Origin: Duffyella gerundensis
GTDB lineage: Bacteria > Pseudomonadota > Gammaproteobacteria > Enterobacterales > Enterobacteriaceae
Assembly (NCBI RefSeq): GCF_001517405.1
Contig: NZ_LN907827.1
Span: 1,618,587-1,682,586, forward strand
Reading direction: 5' to 3'
Length of the DNA: 64,000 bases
Positions 26,244 to 35,259 of this stretch are shown here, piece after piece (position 1 is the stretch's first letter; the number at the start of each line of letters is the position of its first letter). The notes below the pieces were generated by a model that was not told where the DNA came from, did not search any database, and saw nothing but the letters and a program-made list of their open reading frames with translations. Made by a program: the position numbers and the translations under genes.

Positions 26244-27872
26244 ATGAACACTGGCTCCCGTACCGGGGCGTGGCTGTTTGCGCTCCTGATGTTGATTTCT
26301 GTTCCCTCGCTGCAGGCGCGCACGCCGCCCGATCAGCTGATCATCGGCATGAACATGAACAACCTGTTGACCCTCGATCCGGCGGCAATGACCGGCAACG
26401 AGGTGGTGGGCATCGTGGTGAATCTCTACGACTCGATGATCGAGCTGGACCCCAACCGGCTCACCGAGGTACGGCCGGCACTGGCCAGCAGCTGGCAGGT
26501 CAATGAGGCGCGCGATCGGCTGACCTTCCAGCTGCGCAAAGACGTCAAGTTTCACTCCGGCAATCCGCTGACCGCGCAGGATGTCGTCTGGTCGATGCGC
26601 CGCATCCTGCACCTGAATCTGGCGCAGGCGTCGGTGTGGAAATCATACGGCTTCAGCAAAAAGAACGTCGATGAGATGGTTACCGCACCGGACGATTACA
26701 CCGTGGTCATCCAGCTGCCGAAAGCCAACGATCCTAATCTGGTGCTCTATTCGCTGGCCGCTCTGGGCAGCGGTTCCGTACTCGACAGCGCCACGGTGAA
26801 AAGCCACGAGCAGAATGGCGACTGGGGTAACCGCTGGCTGACCACTCATGAGGCGGGTTCAGGGCCGTTTACCCTCGATACCTGGCAGGCGAAAGATGTG
26901 CTGCGCATGAACCGTAATGCTGATTACTGGCGTGGCGACATCAAGCTGTCGCGCGTGGTGTATCGCCATTTTCAGGAGTCGCAGACGCTGCGGCTAATGA
27001 TGGAAAAGGGCGATCTGGATGTTGCCAGCAACATGGCGATGGCCGATCTACGCGCGCTGCGCCACGATCCAGATGTCACCATCGACGCGGTGAAAAAAGG
27101 CACCATCTACTACGTGGCGATGAGCATGAAGGAGTCGCACTTTGCCAACGCCAAAGTACGTGAGGCGGTGCGTTATCTTATCGATTATCAGGGCATTAAC
27201 AGGGCGCTGATGGCCGGGTATGGCGAGCTGCACCAGCGGCCGATTCAGAGCGGTCCGGCGACGCTGCCCGATCCTGGCTACCGGCTCAACGTTGAAAAAG
27301 CCAAACGTCTGCTGGCCGAGGCGGGCTATCCGCAGGGCTTTGACACCACGCTGCGCGTCCTGGCCGATCAGCCGTTTCTTAATATCGCCATTGCGGTGCA
27401 GTCGACGCTGATGCAGGCGGGCATTCGCGCCAAAATCATCACCGGCACCGGCAACCAGATTTACGGCGCGATGCGCGAGCGCCGGTTCGACATGCTGGTC
27501 GGGCGCGGCGGCAGCGGCGTGGAGCCGCATCCACATTCCAGCCTGCGTGCGCTGGTCTATAACCCGGATAACAGCGACGCCGCGCGCCTGACCAACTTTC
27601 AGGGCTGGCGCACCGGCTTTTACGACGCCGGGCTGAACAAGGCGATCGACAGCGCGCTGCTGGAGCGCGACGCGGCGAAACAGCAGCAGGATTATCACGC
27701 CATTCAGCGCCGGTATGACCAGCTGATTCCGGCGCTGATTCCGGTCTCGCAGATGGTGGATTCGGTGGTGGTCAGCAACCGCGTGCGTGATTTTCAGCCG
27801 CATCCTTCCGCCACTACCTTCTTGCGCGATGTCTATAAAACCGCTGATGCCCCATCAGGAGAGACGCCATGA
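26244..27872 (+). CDS. ABC importer substrate-binding protein, family 5 (DppA/OppA-like)
   Basis: 542-residue periplasmic protein; the signal peptide ends near PSLQAR. The solute-binding family 5 features are present: QLIIGMNMNNLLTLDP at the start, RDRLTFQLRKDVKFHSGNPLTAQDVVWSMRR, AGSGPFTLDTW and NRNADYWRG. Family members bind dipeptides, oligopeptides, nickel, heme, opines or sugar-peptide conjugates. Since the operon also encodes a sugar-acid-type enzyme, an acidic conjugate or opine-like ligand is a reasonable guess. The stop overlaps the start of the next gene by 4 bp (ATGA). Confidence 0.9.
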   Translation: MNTGSRTGAWLFALLMLISVPSLQARTPPDQLIIGMNMNNLLTLDPAAMTGNEVVGIVVNLYDSMIELDPNRLTEVRPALASSWQVNEARDRLTFQLRKDVKFHSGNPLTAQDVVWSMRRILHLNLAQASVWKSYGFSKKNVDEMVTAPDDYTVVIQLPKANDPNLVLYSLAALGSGSVLDSATVKSHEQNGDWGNRWLTTHEAGSGPFTLDTWQAKDVLRMNRNADYWRGDIKLSRVVYRHFQESQTLRLMMEKGDLDVASNMAMADLRALRHDPDVTIDAVKKGTIYYVAMSMKESHFANAKVREAVRYLIDYQGINRALMAGYGELHQRPIQSGPATLPDPGYRLNVEKAKRLLAEAGYPQGFDTTLRVLADQPFLNIAIAVQSTLMQAGIRAKIITGTGNQIYGAMRERRFDMLVGRGGSGVEPHPHSSLRALVYNPDNSDAARLTNFQGWRTGFYDAGLNKAIDSALLERDAAKQQQDYHAIQRRYDQLIPALIPVSQMVDSVVVSNRVRDFQPHPSATTFLRDVYKTADAPSGETP

Positions 27873-28906
27873 CCGCTGCTGCGTTATTTACCGCTAACCG
27901 CGCCAGGCGGCTCAGTCGACGCCTGTTGCATATCGCCATTACGCTGTTTGGCCTGCTGGTGCTGACCTTTTTCATTGGCCGAGTGATGCCGGTGGATCCG
28001 GTGCTGGCGATTGTCGGCCCCGATGCCGATCACGCCACCTATCAGCAGGTTTATCACCAGCTCGGCTTCGATCGCCCGCTGTGGATGCAGTTTCTGATCT
28101 ATCTGCAATCACTGCTGCAGGGCGATCTCGGTAATGCCCTGTTAACCGGCAAGCCGGTGAGCAGCGACATCCTGCGCGTCTTTCCGGCAACGCTGGAGCT
28201 GGCGACGCTGGCGATCATCATCGGCGCCGGGCTGGGCATTCCGCTTGGTGTGCTGGCGGCGGCGCGCCGTAACAGCCTGGCCGATTACGCGGTACGCATT
28301 GTCAGCCTGGCGGGCTACTCAACGCCGATATTTTGGGTCGGCATGGTCGGGCTGCTGGTGTTCTACGCTGCGCTTGGCTGGGTCGGCGGCGCCGGACGCG
28401 TCGATCTCAGCCTTGATGGCCAGGTCACGCGTCATACCGGGCTGCTGGTGGTTGACGCTATTCTGGCAGGTAACGGCGCGGTACTGCGCAGCGCGCTCAA
28501 CCATCTGATTTTGCCCGCCTCGCTGCTCGGTTTTCACTCGCTCGCCTACATCAGCCGCATGACGCGCAGCTTTATGCTGGCGCAGCTGTCGCAGGAATTT
28601 GTCATCACCGCGCGGGTTAAAGGCTTGAGCGAATGGCAGGTGATCTGGCATCACGCCTTCCGCAATATTCTGGTGCAGCTGCTGACGGTGGTAGCGCTGG
28701 CCTATGGCTCGCTACTGGAGGGCGCGGTGCTGATCGAAACCGTATTTTCCTGGCCCGGCTTTGGCTCCTATCTCACCAGCAGCCTGATGCTGGGCGACAT
28801 GAACGCGGTGATGGGCTGCGTGCTGGTGGTGGGCGTGATTTTTGTGCTGCTCAATCTCTTCTCCGACCTGCTGTATCAGGTCTTTGATCCGAGGACTAAA
28901 GTATGA
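27869..28906 (+). CDS. ABC importer permease, DppB/OppB-like
   Basis: 345-residue inner-membrane permease with about six spans. The first is ALFGLLVLTFFIGRVMP-like at about 30-47. The OppB/DppB region GIPLGVLAAARRNSLADYAVR and the EAA loop ITARVKGLSEWQVIWHHAFRNIL, which docks the ATPase, are visible. The end, LNLFSDLLYQVFDPRTK, is a typical DppB tail. It overlaps its neighbours by 4 bp at both ends, indicating translational coupling. Confidence 0.9.
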   Translation: MTAAALFTANRARRLSRRLLHIAITLFGLLVLTFFIGRVMPVDPVLAIVGPDADHATYQQVYHQLGFDRPLWMQFLIYLQSLLQGDLGNALLTGKPVSSDILRVFPATLELATLAIIIGAGLGIPLGVLAAARRNSLADYAVRIVSLAGYSTPIFWVGMVGLLVFYAALGWVGGAGRVDLSLDGQVTRHTGLLVVDAILAGNGAVLRSALNHLILPASLLGFHSLAYISRMTRSFMLAQLSQEFVITARVKGLSEWQVIWHHAFRNILVQLLTVVALAYGSLLEGAVLIETVFSWPGFGSYLTSSLMLGDMNAVMGCVLVVGVIFVLLNLFSDLLYQVFDPRTKV

Positions 28907-29805
28907 CCGTTTCGCTGGACTCCTCTTTTAACAGCGGCAGCGAGCGGCTCGCCCGCCTGCGGCGCCGCGCCACGCGCATTGGCCATTTTCTCTGGCTAAT
29001 GGCGCGCAATCCACTGACCGCCATTGGCGGCAGCATTGTGCTGCTGCTGATGATCGTCGCGCTGTTTGCACCGTGGATCGCGCCATACTCGCCGCTGGTG
29101 CAGGATCTCAACAACGCGCTGAGCCCGCCGGGTGCCGCCCACTGGTTTGGCACCGACGAGTTTGGGCGCGATATTTTCAGTCGGCTGGTTTATGGCTCGC
29201 GCATCACGCTCTACATCGTGCTGCTGGTGTCGGTGACCGTCGGGCCGCTTGGCCTGCTGCTGGGCATCACCGCCGGTTATTTTGGCGGCAAGGTGGATGC
29301 GGTGCTGATGCGCATTACCGATATTTTTATCTCCTTTCCCAGCCTGGTGCTGGCGCTGGCGTTTGTTGCCGCATTAGGTCCTGGCCTTGAGCATGTGGTC
29401 ATCGCCATTACGCTCACCGCCTGGCCGCCCATTGCGCGACTGGCCCGAGCCGAAGCGCTGTCGTTGCGTCAGGCGGATTTTATCTCCGCGGTGCGCTTGC
29501 AGGGTGCCTCATCGGTACGCGTGCTGGCGCGCCATATTCTGCCGCTGTGCATGCCGTCGGTGATTATCCGCATCACCATGAACATGGCGGGCATTATTCT
29601 CACCGCTGCCGGTCTCGGCTTTCTCGGACTCGGTGCGCAGCCGCCCGATCCGGAGTGGGGTGCCATGATCTCCAGCGGCCGCAGCTACATGATGGAGTGC
29701 TGGTGGGTGGTAACCGTTCCGGGACTGGCGATTCTGATCAACAGTCTGGCATTCAACTTCTTAGGAGATGGCCTACGTGACATCCTCGATCCCCGCAATG
29801 AATAG
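28903..29805 (+). CDS. ABC importer permease, DppC/OppC-like
   Basis: 300-residue inner-membrane permease that pairs with the preceding one. It has an N-terminal cytoplasmic region, a first span near 40-60, then HWFGTDEFGRDIFSRLVYGSR, which is a DppC/OppC signature, and four or five further spans. The EAA loop FISAVRLQGASSVRVLARHILP contacts the ATPase. The end FLGDGLRDILDPRN is typical of the family. The 3' end overlaps the next gene. Confidence 0.9.
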   Translation: MTVSLDSSFNSGSERLARLRRRATRIGHFLWLMARNPLTAIGGSIVLLLMIVALFAPWIAPYSPLVQDLNNALSPPGAAHWFGTDEFGRDIFSRLVYGSRITLYIVLLVSVTVGPLGLLLGITAGYFGGKVDAVLMRITDIFISFPSLVLALAFVAALGPGLEHVVIAITLTAWPPIARLARAEALSLRQADFISAVRLQGASSVRVLARHILPLCMPSVIIRITMNMAGIILTAAGLGFLGLGAQPPDPEWGAMISSGRSYMMECWWVVTVPGLAILINSLAFNFLGDGLRDILDPRNE

Positions 29806-30637
29806 CCCGCTGCTCGATGTGCAGGATCTGCATGTCAGCTTTGTCTCCGGCGGTCAGCTCACCCAGGCGGTGCGCGGCGTCTCGTTTCAGCTGGGCCGTG
29901 AAAAACTGGCCATTGTCGGCGAGTCCGGTTCCGGTAAATCCACCGTCGGGCGCGCGCTGCTACAGCTGCATCCGGCCAAAGCCCGCATCACAGCGCAGGC
30001 GATGCGCTTCGGGGAGTTCGATCTGCTCAACGCCAGCGCGGCTGAGATGCGCGGCATTCGCGGCAAGCGCATTTCTATGATCATGCAGGACCCAAAATAC
30101 TCGCTGAATCCGGTGCTCTGCGTTGGCGAGCAGATCGCCGAAGCCTGGCGCATCCACCACAAAAGCAGCGCGGCAGCGGCCAAAGCGCGGGTGATTGAGA
30201 TGCTCGACGTGGTGCGCATCCGTGAGCCGCAGCGGGTCTATAACCTCTATCCGCACGAAATTTCCGGCGGGCAGGGGCAGCGCATCATGATCGCCATGAT
30301 GCTGATCACCGATCCTGAACTGGTGATCGCCGATGAGCCCACCTCGGCGCTCGACGTCTCGGTGCGCATGCAGGTGCTGGAGCTGCTGGATGACCTGGTC
30401 AAATCACGCGGCCTGGGGCTGATATTCATCAGCCACGATCTGAATCTGGTGCGGCATTTTTGCGACCGGGTGTTGGTGATGTACGCCGGGCGCGTGGTGG
30501 AATCGATCGCCGCCGCCGATCTCGATCGCGCGCAGCATCCTTACACCCAGGGCCTGCTTAATGCACTGCCCGACATGAACCATCGGCGCCCGCGTTTGCC
30601 GGTGCTGCAACGCCAGGCGAGCTGGCTGACCGAATAA
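29777..30637 (+). CDS. ABC importer ATPase, DppD/OppD-like
   Basis: About 286 residues with Walker A GESGSGKST, Q-loop MIMQDPKYSLNP, signature ISGGQGQR (SGGQG instead of the usual SGGQR/M, still within the family range), Walker B LVIADEPTSALD and the switch His in IFISHDL. I choose the GTG at 29777 because AGGAG lies 9 bases upstream inside the permease gene. The ATG at 29798 starts the domain more directly and is the alternative. The C-terminus lacks the long cysteine-rich extension found in E. coli OppD/DppD. Confidence 0.88.
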   Translation: MTSSIPAMNSPLLDVQDLHVSFVSGGQLTQAVRGVSFQLGREKLAIVGESGSGKSTVGRALLQLHPAKARITAQAMRFGEFDLLNASAAEMRGIRGKRISMIMQDPKYSLNPVLCVGEQIAEAWRIHHKSSAAAAKARVIEMLDVVRIREPQRVYNLYPHEISGGQGQRIMIAMMLITDPELVIADEPTSALDVSVRMQVLELLDDLVKSRGLGLIFISHDLNLVRHFCDRVLVMYAGRVVESIAAADLDRAQHPYTQGLLNALPDMNHRRPRLPVLQRQASWLTE

Positions 30638-30647
30638 GGAACGCAAC

Positions 30648-31415
30648 ATGGCTGAACCGATGATCGCGGTGCGTAACCTGAACCTCAGCTTTGGCGAAGA
30701 TGCCCAGGCGAGTCAGGTGCTGTTTGATGTGAACTTCGAGGTGAATCAGGGCGAGATTTTTGGCCTGGTGGGCGAATCCGGATCGGGCAAAACCACGGTG
30801 CTGAAGTGCCTGGCCGGGCTGTTTACCCACTGGCAGGGCGAGCTGGCCATTAACGGTGCGCCGCTGGCCCATGAGATAGGCCGTGAGCGCTGTCGGCTGG
30901 TACAGATGGTGTTTCAGGACCCTTACGGCTCGCTGCATCCGCGTCATACCATTGGCGATATTCTTGAGGAGCCGCTGCATATCCATCAGATCGGTCAGCA
31001 GGATAAAAAGGTGTGCGAGATGCTGGAGAAAGTGGGGCTGAGCCGCGCCTATCGCAGCCGCTATCCGCATCAGCTCTCCGGCGGTCAGCGGCAACGCGTC
31101 GCCATCGCCCGCGCGCTGATTTTGCAGCCGCGTGTGCTGTTGCTGGATGAGCCGACCTCGGCGCTCGACGTCTCGGTCCAGGCGGAAATCCTCAACCTGC
31201 TCAGCGATCTGCAGCAGCAGGAGCAGCTCACCTGGCTGATGGTGACCCACGATTTAGGCGTTATTGCGCATCTCTGCCATCGCGTCGGCGTCATGCAGTA
31301 TGGCCGCCTGCTGGAGACGCTGGATGTGGAGGATCTGCTGCACGATCGTGCCCGCGAGTCCTATACGCAAACGCTGGTCAGCGCCAGCCGCGACTACCCT
31401 CGCGCCGCGGTGTAA
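30648..31415 (+). CDS. ABC importer ATPase, DppF/OppF-like
   Basis: 255 residues, the second ATPase of the importer. Walker A GESGSGKTT, Q-loop MVFQDPYGSLHPRHT (the PYGSLHPR form is typical of DppF/OppF-type subunits), signature LSGGQRQR, Walker B VLLLDEPTSALD and switch MVTHDL. It starts 10 bases after the first ATPase behind TAAGGAA. It is shorter than E. coli DppF (334), lacking much of the C-terminal extension, as is common for nickel/opine-type systems. Confidence 0.9.
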   Translation: MAEPMIAVRNLNLSFGEDAQASQVLFDVNFEVNQGEIFGLVGESGSGKTTVLKCLAGLFTHWQGELAINGAPLAHEIGRERCRLVQMVFQDPYGSLHPRHTIGDILEEPLHIHQIGQQDKKVCEMLEKVGLSRAYRSRYPHQLSGGQRQRVAIARALILQPRVLLLDEPTSALDVSVQAEILNLLSDLQQQEQLTWLMVTHDLGVIAHLCHRVGVMQYGRLLETLDVEDLLHDRARESYTQTLVSASRDYPRAAV

Positions 31416-31647
31416 AGTGGCGGGATGACGCACGAAAAACAGGGCAAGCCGTTTTAAAATTGGCTTCAAAACTGAAGCGTGTCGTGCCGTTTTGATATCG
31501 CTTACGCATTTCAGCGATGGCAATGGGCGTATGGGCCGCTTATGGCAGACGCTGATTCTGAGCGAATGGCGAGCAGAACGGGTATAGCTCCCAAAAAAGG
31601 CGGCCGCTGGCAGATTGTTTAACCTCTTTATTCGTTTGATGCGCCAT

Positions 31648-31675
31648 AAAAAAACCACGCCGCGGCGTGGTTTTT
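31648..31675. terminator. Bidirectional terminator between the ABC operon and the chemoreceptor
   Basis: A long perfect palindrome, AAAAACCACGCCG with its complement CGGCGTGGTTTTT, has A-rich and T-rich ends. It can stop transcripts from both sides: the ABC operon on the plus strand and the chemoreceptor gene on the minus strand. Confidence 0.85.
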
Positions 31676-31704
31676 GTGTGTTAGCGGCTGGATGGCAGAA
31701 CAAA

Positions 31705-33618
31705 TCAGAAGGTTTCCCAGCCCGCATCGGCGGCAGGCGATGCCGCTTGCAGGCGCAGCGGCTTGCTTACCGCTGCAGGCTGACGCACCGGGCTTTCGTT
31801 GGCAGAGATTTTAAATACCGCCACTACCTGCTCCAGCTGCTCTGCCTGCGACTCCAGCGAGCCCGCCGCGGCAGAAGACTCTTCCACCAGCGCGGCGTTT
31901 TGCTGCGTCGTGGTGTCCATCTCCGCCATCGCCTGAGCGATCTGGCTGATGCCCTGATTCTGTTCATCGGACGCCGCAGCAATTTCGCCCATGATATCGC
32001 GCACCTGTTTCACCGAATGAACGATTTCCGCCATGGTTTCACCGGCGCGGCTGACCAGCGCCGATCCATCGCTGACGCGATTGACTGAATCGCTGATCAG
32101 CGCCTCAATCTCTTTGGCCGCTACCGAGCTGCGGTGCGCCAGGTTGCGCACTTCGCCCGCCACAACCGCAAAGCCACGGCCCTGTTCACCGGCGCGAGCC
32201 GCTTCTACCGCGGCGTTCAGCGCCAGAATATTGGTCTGGAAGGAGATGCTGTTAATGACCGAAATGATTTCGCCGATTTTACCGGAGCTGCTGCTGATGC
32301 CATCCATGGTGCTAATCACTTTCTGGATGATCTCGCCGCCGCGTCCGGCATTGGTGGAGGCGTCCGCTGCCAGCTGGCTGGCATGATGGGCGTTCTCGGC
32401 ATTCTGTTTCACCGTTGAGGTCAACTGCTCCATGCTGGCAGCGGTTTGCACCACGGCGGCAGACTGCTGTTCAGTACGTGAAGAGAGATCGGCATTGCCC
32501 GCGGCGATTTCAGCCGAGGCGCGCGCCACGCTGCTGACGCCGTCACGCACGTTAACGATAATCGCCTTCAGGCTCTGGTTCATGCTGTTAACCGCCTGCA
32601 TCAGCTGGCCAATCTCATCGCCACGCTGAGTATCGAGTTCCACCGTCAGGTCGCCTTTGGCGATGCGTTGTGCGGCGCTTAGCGTGTGACCCAGCGGCAC
32701 GGTGATGATGCGGGTCATGCGCCAGGCGATCAGCAGGCTGAGCAGAATACACACGCCGGACGCGACCGCAATGCGCCACTCAGCGGTTTTAACAAATCCC
32801 GCCGACAGCTGTGACTGATAGGCAAAAATCTCCGCTACCGAGGTGTTCAGTTTGCCTGCCGCATCAGTCAGCTGGGCAGACACGGCATTTTGCGTGGTGC
32901 TGGCGGTAATGTAGGCGGTCATGGCGGCGGTGTGCTGTTCAATCACTGCCATCGCCGCAACCAGTGCGCTTTGCTGCTCAGCAGGCAGCAGCGGTTGCAG
33001 CTGCGAGGTCATTTTTTCCAGCTCGTCAGAGATTGCCATGGCGCGCTGCTGGAGTTCTTCAGTTGGTGCGATGATGAACTGCTGCGCCAGCAGCGTAGCT
33101 TCTTTCACCGCAGAGGCCATGCGCGCGGCCAGCATCGCTGCTTCCGGTGCGGCGGCAACGCCAAAGCCATCCAGCTGATGCGCTACGTCCCACAATGGCT
33201 GCGCGTTAACCGCTGTTGCTGCCTGAACTTTCACTTTTGACACGTCAACAAACTTCTGACGCTGCGCTTTGTACTGACTCAGCGTGTCACCAATGGAGGC
33301 AATTTTATCCGCGCCCTCATCGCTCCAGTGGAAAGCCGCCAGCTTGCTGTAGTGTACTGACAGTTGATTCATCGCCTCGGCATTCAGCTGAGCGTACTTT
33401 TCATCCTGGGTATACTGGAAAAGCGTGCGGTTGAGGCGTGCCTTGCTCAGCGTATTCACCATTTCAACGGTAAGGCTGCGTCGGGCAGAGTTATCTTTGA
33501 TATTAGAAAAACTGCTGAAGGCGAAGAGGGCGATCACCAGCGAGGCGGCAATCACCACCAGAAAACCGCCAGCCAGCTTCTTGCCTATTTTGATATCGTT
33601 GAACCGTGCAAAAATCAT
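31705..33618 (-). CDS. Methyl-accepting chemotaxis protein with long helical sensor domain
   Basis: Inner-membrane chemoreceptor of about 637 residues. The first span is GGFLVVIAASLVIALFAF and the second VASGVCILLSLLIAWRM. They enclose an all-helical periplasmic domain of about 240 residues, roughly twice the length of a Tar/Tsr sensor, so it may be of the helical bimodular type. A HAMP domain (LGHTLSAAQRIAKGDLTVELD) and the signalling tip FQTNILALNAAVEAARAGEQGRGFAVVA follow. The protein ends in GWETF, close to the NWETF tail that tethers CheR and CheB. I choose the ATG at 33618; the frame is open to 33654. A flagellar promoter lies upstream. Ligand unknown. Confidence 0.92.
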   Translation of the reverse strand: MIFARFNDIKIGKKLAGGFLVVIAASLVIALFAFSSFSNIKDNSARRSLTVEMVNTLSKARLNRTLFQYTQDEKYAQLNAEAMNQLSVHYSKLAAFHWSDEGADKIASIGDTLSQYKAQRQKFVDVSKVKVQAATAVNAQPLWDVAHQLDGFGVAAAPEAAMLAARMASAVKEATLLAQQFIIAPTEELQQRAMAISDELEKMTSQLQPLLPAEQQSALVAAMAVIEQHTAAMTAYITASTTQNAVSAQLTDAAGKLNTSVAEIFAYQSQLSAGFVKTAEWRIAVASGVCILLSLLIAWRMTRIITVPLGHTLSAAQRIAKGDLTVELDTQRGDEIGQLMQAVNSMNQSLKAIIVNVRDGVSSVARASAEIAAGNADLSSRTEQQSAAVVQTAASMEQLTSTVKQNAENAHHASQLAADASTNAGRGGEIIQKVISTMDGISSSSGKIGEIISVINSISFQTNILALNAAVEAARAGEQGRGFAVVAGEVRNLAHRSSVAAKEIEALISDSVNRVSDGSALVSRAGETMAEIVHSVKQVRDIMGEIAAASDEQNQGISQIAQAMAEMDTTTQQNAALVEESSAAAGSLESQAEQLEQVVAVFKISANESPVRQPAAVSKPLRLQAASPAADAGWETF

Positions 33619-33699
33619 AACGTTCACCATGAGGGGGACAGAGGTCAATGACAAAAAAGATGCGTTCCGTGCAACCAGTTGTGCGTGGTCTTGTCATTA

Positions 33700-33726
33700 C
33701 TATCGTCATGGTGAGCGTTTAATTTA
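33700..33726 (-). promoter_or_regulatory. Sigma-28 (FliA) promoter of the chemoreceptor gene
   Basis: On the minus strand TAAATTAA (33726-33719), 11 bases, then GACGATAG (33707-33700). The consensus is TAAAGTTT-N11-GCCGATAA; the -35 core TAAA and six of eight -10 bases match. It lies about 80 bases before the chosen start. Confidence 0.7.
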
Positions 33727-33813
33727 TGCTCAGTTGAAAATTAAATTGGCTTAAGAACGTTTACGTCACATTTTATTTACTGCGGTTTAACACCCGTGGG
33801 CCAGTACGGCGCA

Positions 33814-34932
33814 TTAACCGACCTGATTTTCCGGCAGCACGATACCGCTGCTGATGCGCAGGCCGCTCTCGTCGAACACCATGCACTGATGTGGATGAAA
33901 CGCCGGACGCAACGTCTGATAAGGGCGGAAGTGGACATCGCCCGGCAGCAGCATCTTAAAACCGTCGTAGCCGTGGCTCTGTCCAAACAGATAGGTGTTG
34001 TTGCCAAGACGTTCCACCACTTCGCAGTGGAAATCGAGGGTTAACGTACCTTCGCCGCCCACCTGCAAATGCTCCGGGCGAATGCCGAGCATCAGCGGCT
34101 CACCGGCGCTGAGCATGCGCGACGGCGCGGGCAGCGCGAAGCTGTGCTCACCGTCGTTGATCTCCACCACCAGCGCCGCCGGGTTGCAGCTTTTCACTTT
34201 AGCCGGCAGGAAGTTCATCTTGGGCGAGCCGATAAAGCCAGCGACAAAACGATTCACCGGGTTGTAATAGAGTTCCATCGGCGAACCCACCTGTTCGACC
34301 TTGCCGTAATTCATCACCACGATTTTGTCGGCCAGCGTCATCGCTTCCACCTGATCGTGCGTCACATAAACCATGGTGGTTTTCAGCTCCTGATGCAGTT
34401 TGGCGATGTGCAGGCGCATATCGACGCGCAGTTCGGCATCCAGGTTAGAAAGCGGCTCATCAAACATAAACACCCGCGGATTACGCACGATGGCGCGACC
34501 AATCGCCACGCGCTGGCGCTGTCCACCGGAGAGCTGTTTAGGTTTGCGATCCAGCAGGTGCGACAGCTGCAAGGTTTTCGACACCATCTCCACCTGATGG
34601 CGAATCTGATCTTTTGCCACGCCGTTGACCTTCAGGCCATAGCCCATGTTCTCCGCCACCGTCATGTGCGGATAGAGCGCATAGGACTGAAACACCATTG
34701 CCACGCCGCGGTGTGAGGGCGCCACGTCGTTCATCAGCTCATCACCGATCAGGATTTCACCTTCGCTAACCTCTTCCAGCCCGGCAATCAGCCGCAGCAG
34801 CGTGGATTTACCGCAGCCCGATGGCCCGACAAACACCGTGAACTCACCATCTTCAATATCCAGCTGAACGTTTTTCAGCGTTTCCGTTTTGCCAAAGCGT
34901 TTGGCGACGTTTCGTAGTCTGATGCTGGACAT
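33814..34932 (-). CDS. ABC sugar importer ATPase, MalK/UgpC/MsmX-type (galactan locus)
   Basis: 372-residue ATPase that powers the divergently encoded oligosaccharide importer. Walker [11 protein letters not shown]-loop [18 protein letters not shown], signature LSGGQRQR, Walker [13 protein letters not shown] and switch [11 protein letters not shown] are present. The C-terminal regulatory (TOBE/OB) domain starts near [10 protein letters not shown] and includes [10 protein letters not shown]. The 33814-34932 unit lies back-to-back with the binding protein and permease genes, which otherwise lack an ATPase, so it very likely is their partner. Confidence 0.9.
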   Translation of the reverse strand: MSSIRLRNVAKRFGKTETLKNVQLDIEDGEFTVFVGPSGCGKSTLLRLIAGLEEVSEGEILIGDELMNDVAPSHRGVAMVFQSYALYPHMTVAENMGYGLKVNGVAKDQIRHQVEMVSKTLQLSHLLDRKPKQLSGGQRQRVAIGRAIVRNPRVFMFDEPLSNLDAELRVDMRLHIAKLHQELKTTMVYVTHDQVEAMTLADKIVVMNYGKVEQVGSPMELYYNPVNRFVAGFIGSPKMNFLPAKVKSCNPAALVVEINDGEHSFALPAPSRMLSAGEPLMLGIRPEHLQVGGEGTLTLDFHCEVVERLGNNTYLFGQSHGYDGFKMLLPGDVHFRPYQTLRPAFHPHQCMVFDESGLRISSGIVLPENQVG

Positions 34933-35259
34933 GCTAATCCTTGAGGGTAGAGGCGGGTGGCGTGATGTTGTGTATTACGTGTAACAATCCGCCAATTCTG
35001 CCGCCAGGGCTGATGAAACATGGCCTGACTATAACGCCGTCATCCGGTGCGCCCTAGGGCATGCTTCCATTTTTGTAATACGGATCACATATTAGAAAAG
35101 CCGGGCTGGAGCGGCTGGCGGCTTGCGCGTAGCGTATGGCCTCAACACGCCGATGGCGGAGCATACATTCCCCTTTCTAACGCGAAAACGAGGTGGCGAC
35201 CTGTGCCACGGCAGCGATTGAAAATGGCTAAAATGTCATACCTTCACATGGAGTTCGCA
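34933..35259. other. Divergent promoter region of the galactan importer
   Basis: 327 bp between the ATPase gene and the binding-protein gene. It holds a good Crp-type site (listed separately). An imperfect dyad with ends TTGT/ACAA at about 34972-34991 could be another operator. An open frame runs back from the binding protein to 35047 but has no signal-peptide logic, so I treat it as leader. Confidence 0.65.
35071..35092 (+). promoter_or_regulatory. Candidate Crp (cAMP receptor protein) site
   Basis: TTTTGTAATACGGATCACATAT matches AAATGTGATCTAGATCACATTT well: the right half ATCACAT is perfect and the left half is TGTAA in place of TGTGA, with the correct 6-base spacer. It lies about 170 bases before the binding-protein gene, between the two divergent units, so it could serve both. 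Confidence 0.6.

Noticed and set aside
30276..30299. SGGQG in the DppD-like ATPase signature as a defect
   Set aside because: The change from SGGQR/M to SGGQG is seen in functional relatives, and all other motifs are intact, so it is not evidence of inactivation.
34972..34991. TTGTGTATTACGTGTAACAA as a second lac-like operator in the galactan locus
   Set aside because: Only the outer four bases are symmetric and the spacing between the half-sites differs from lacO, so I list it only as a weak dyad.
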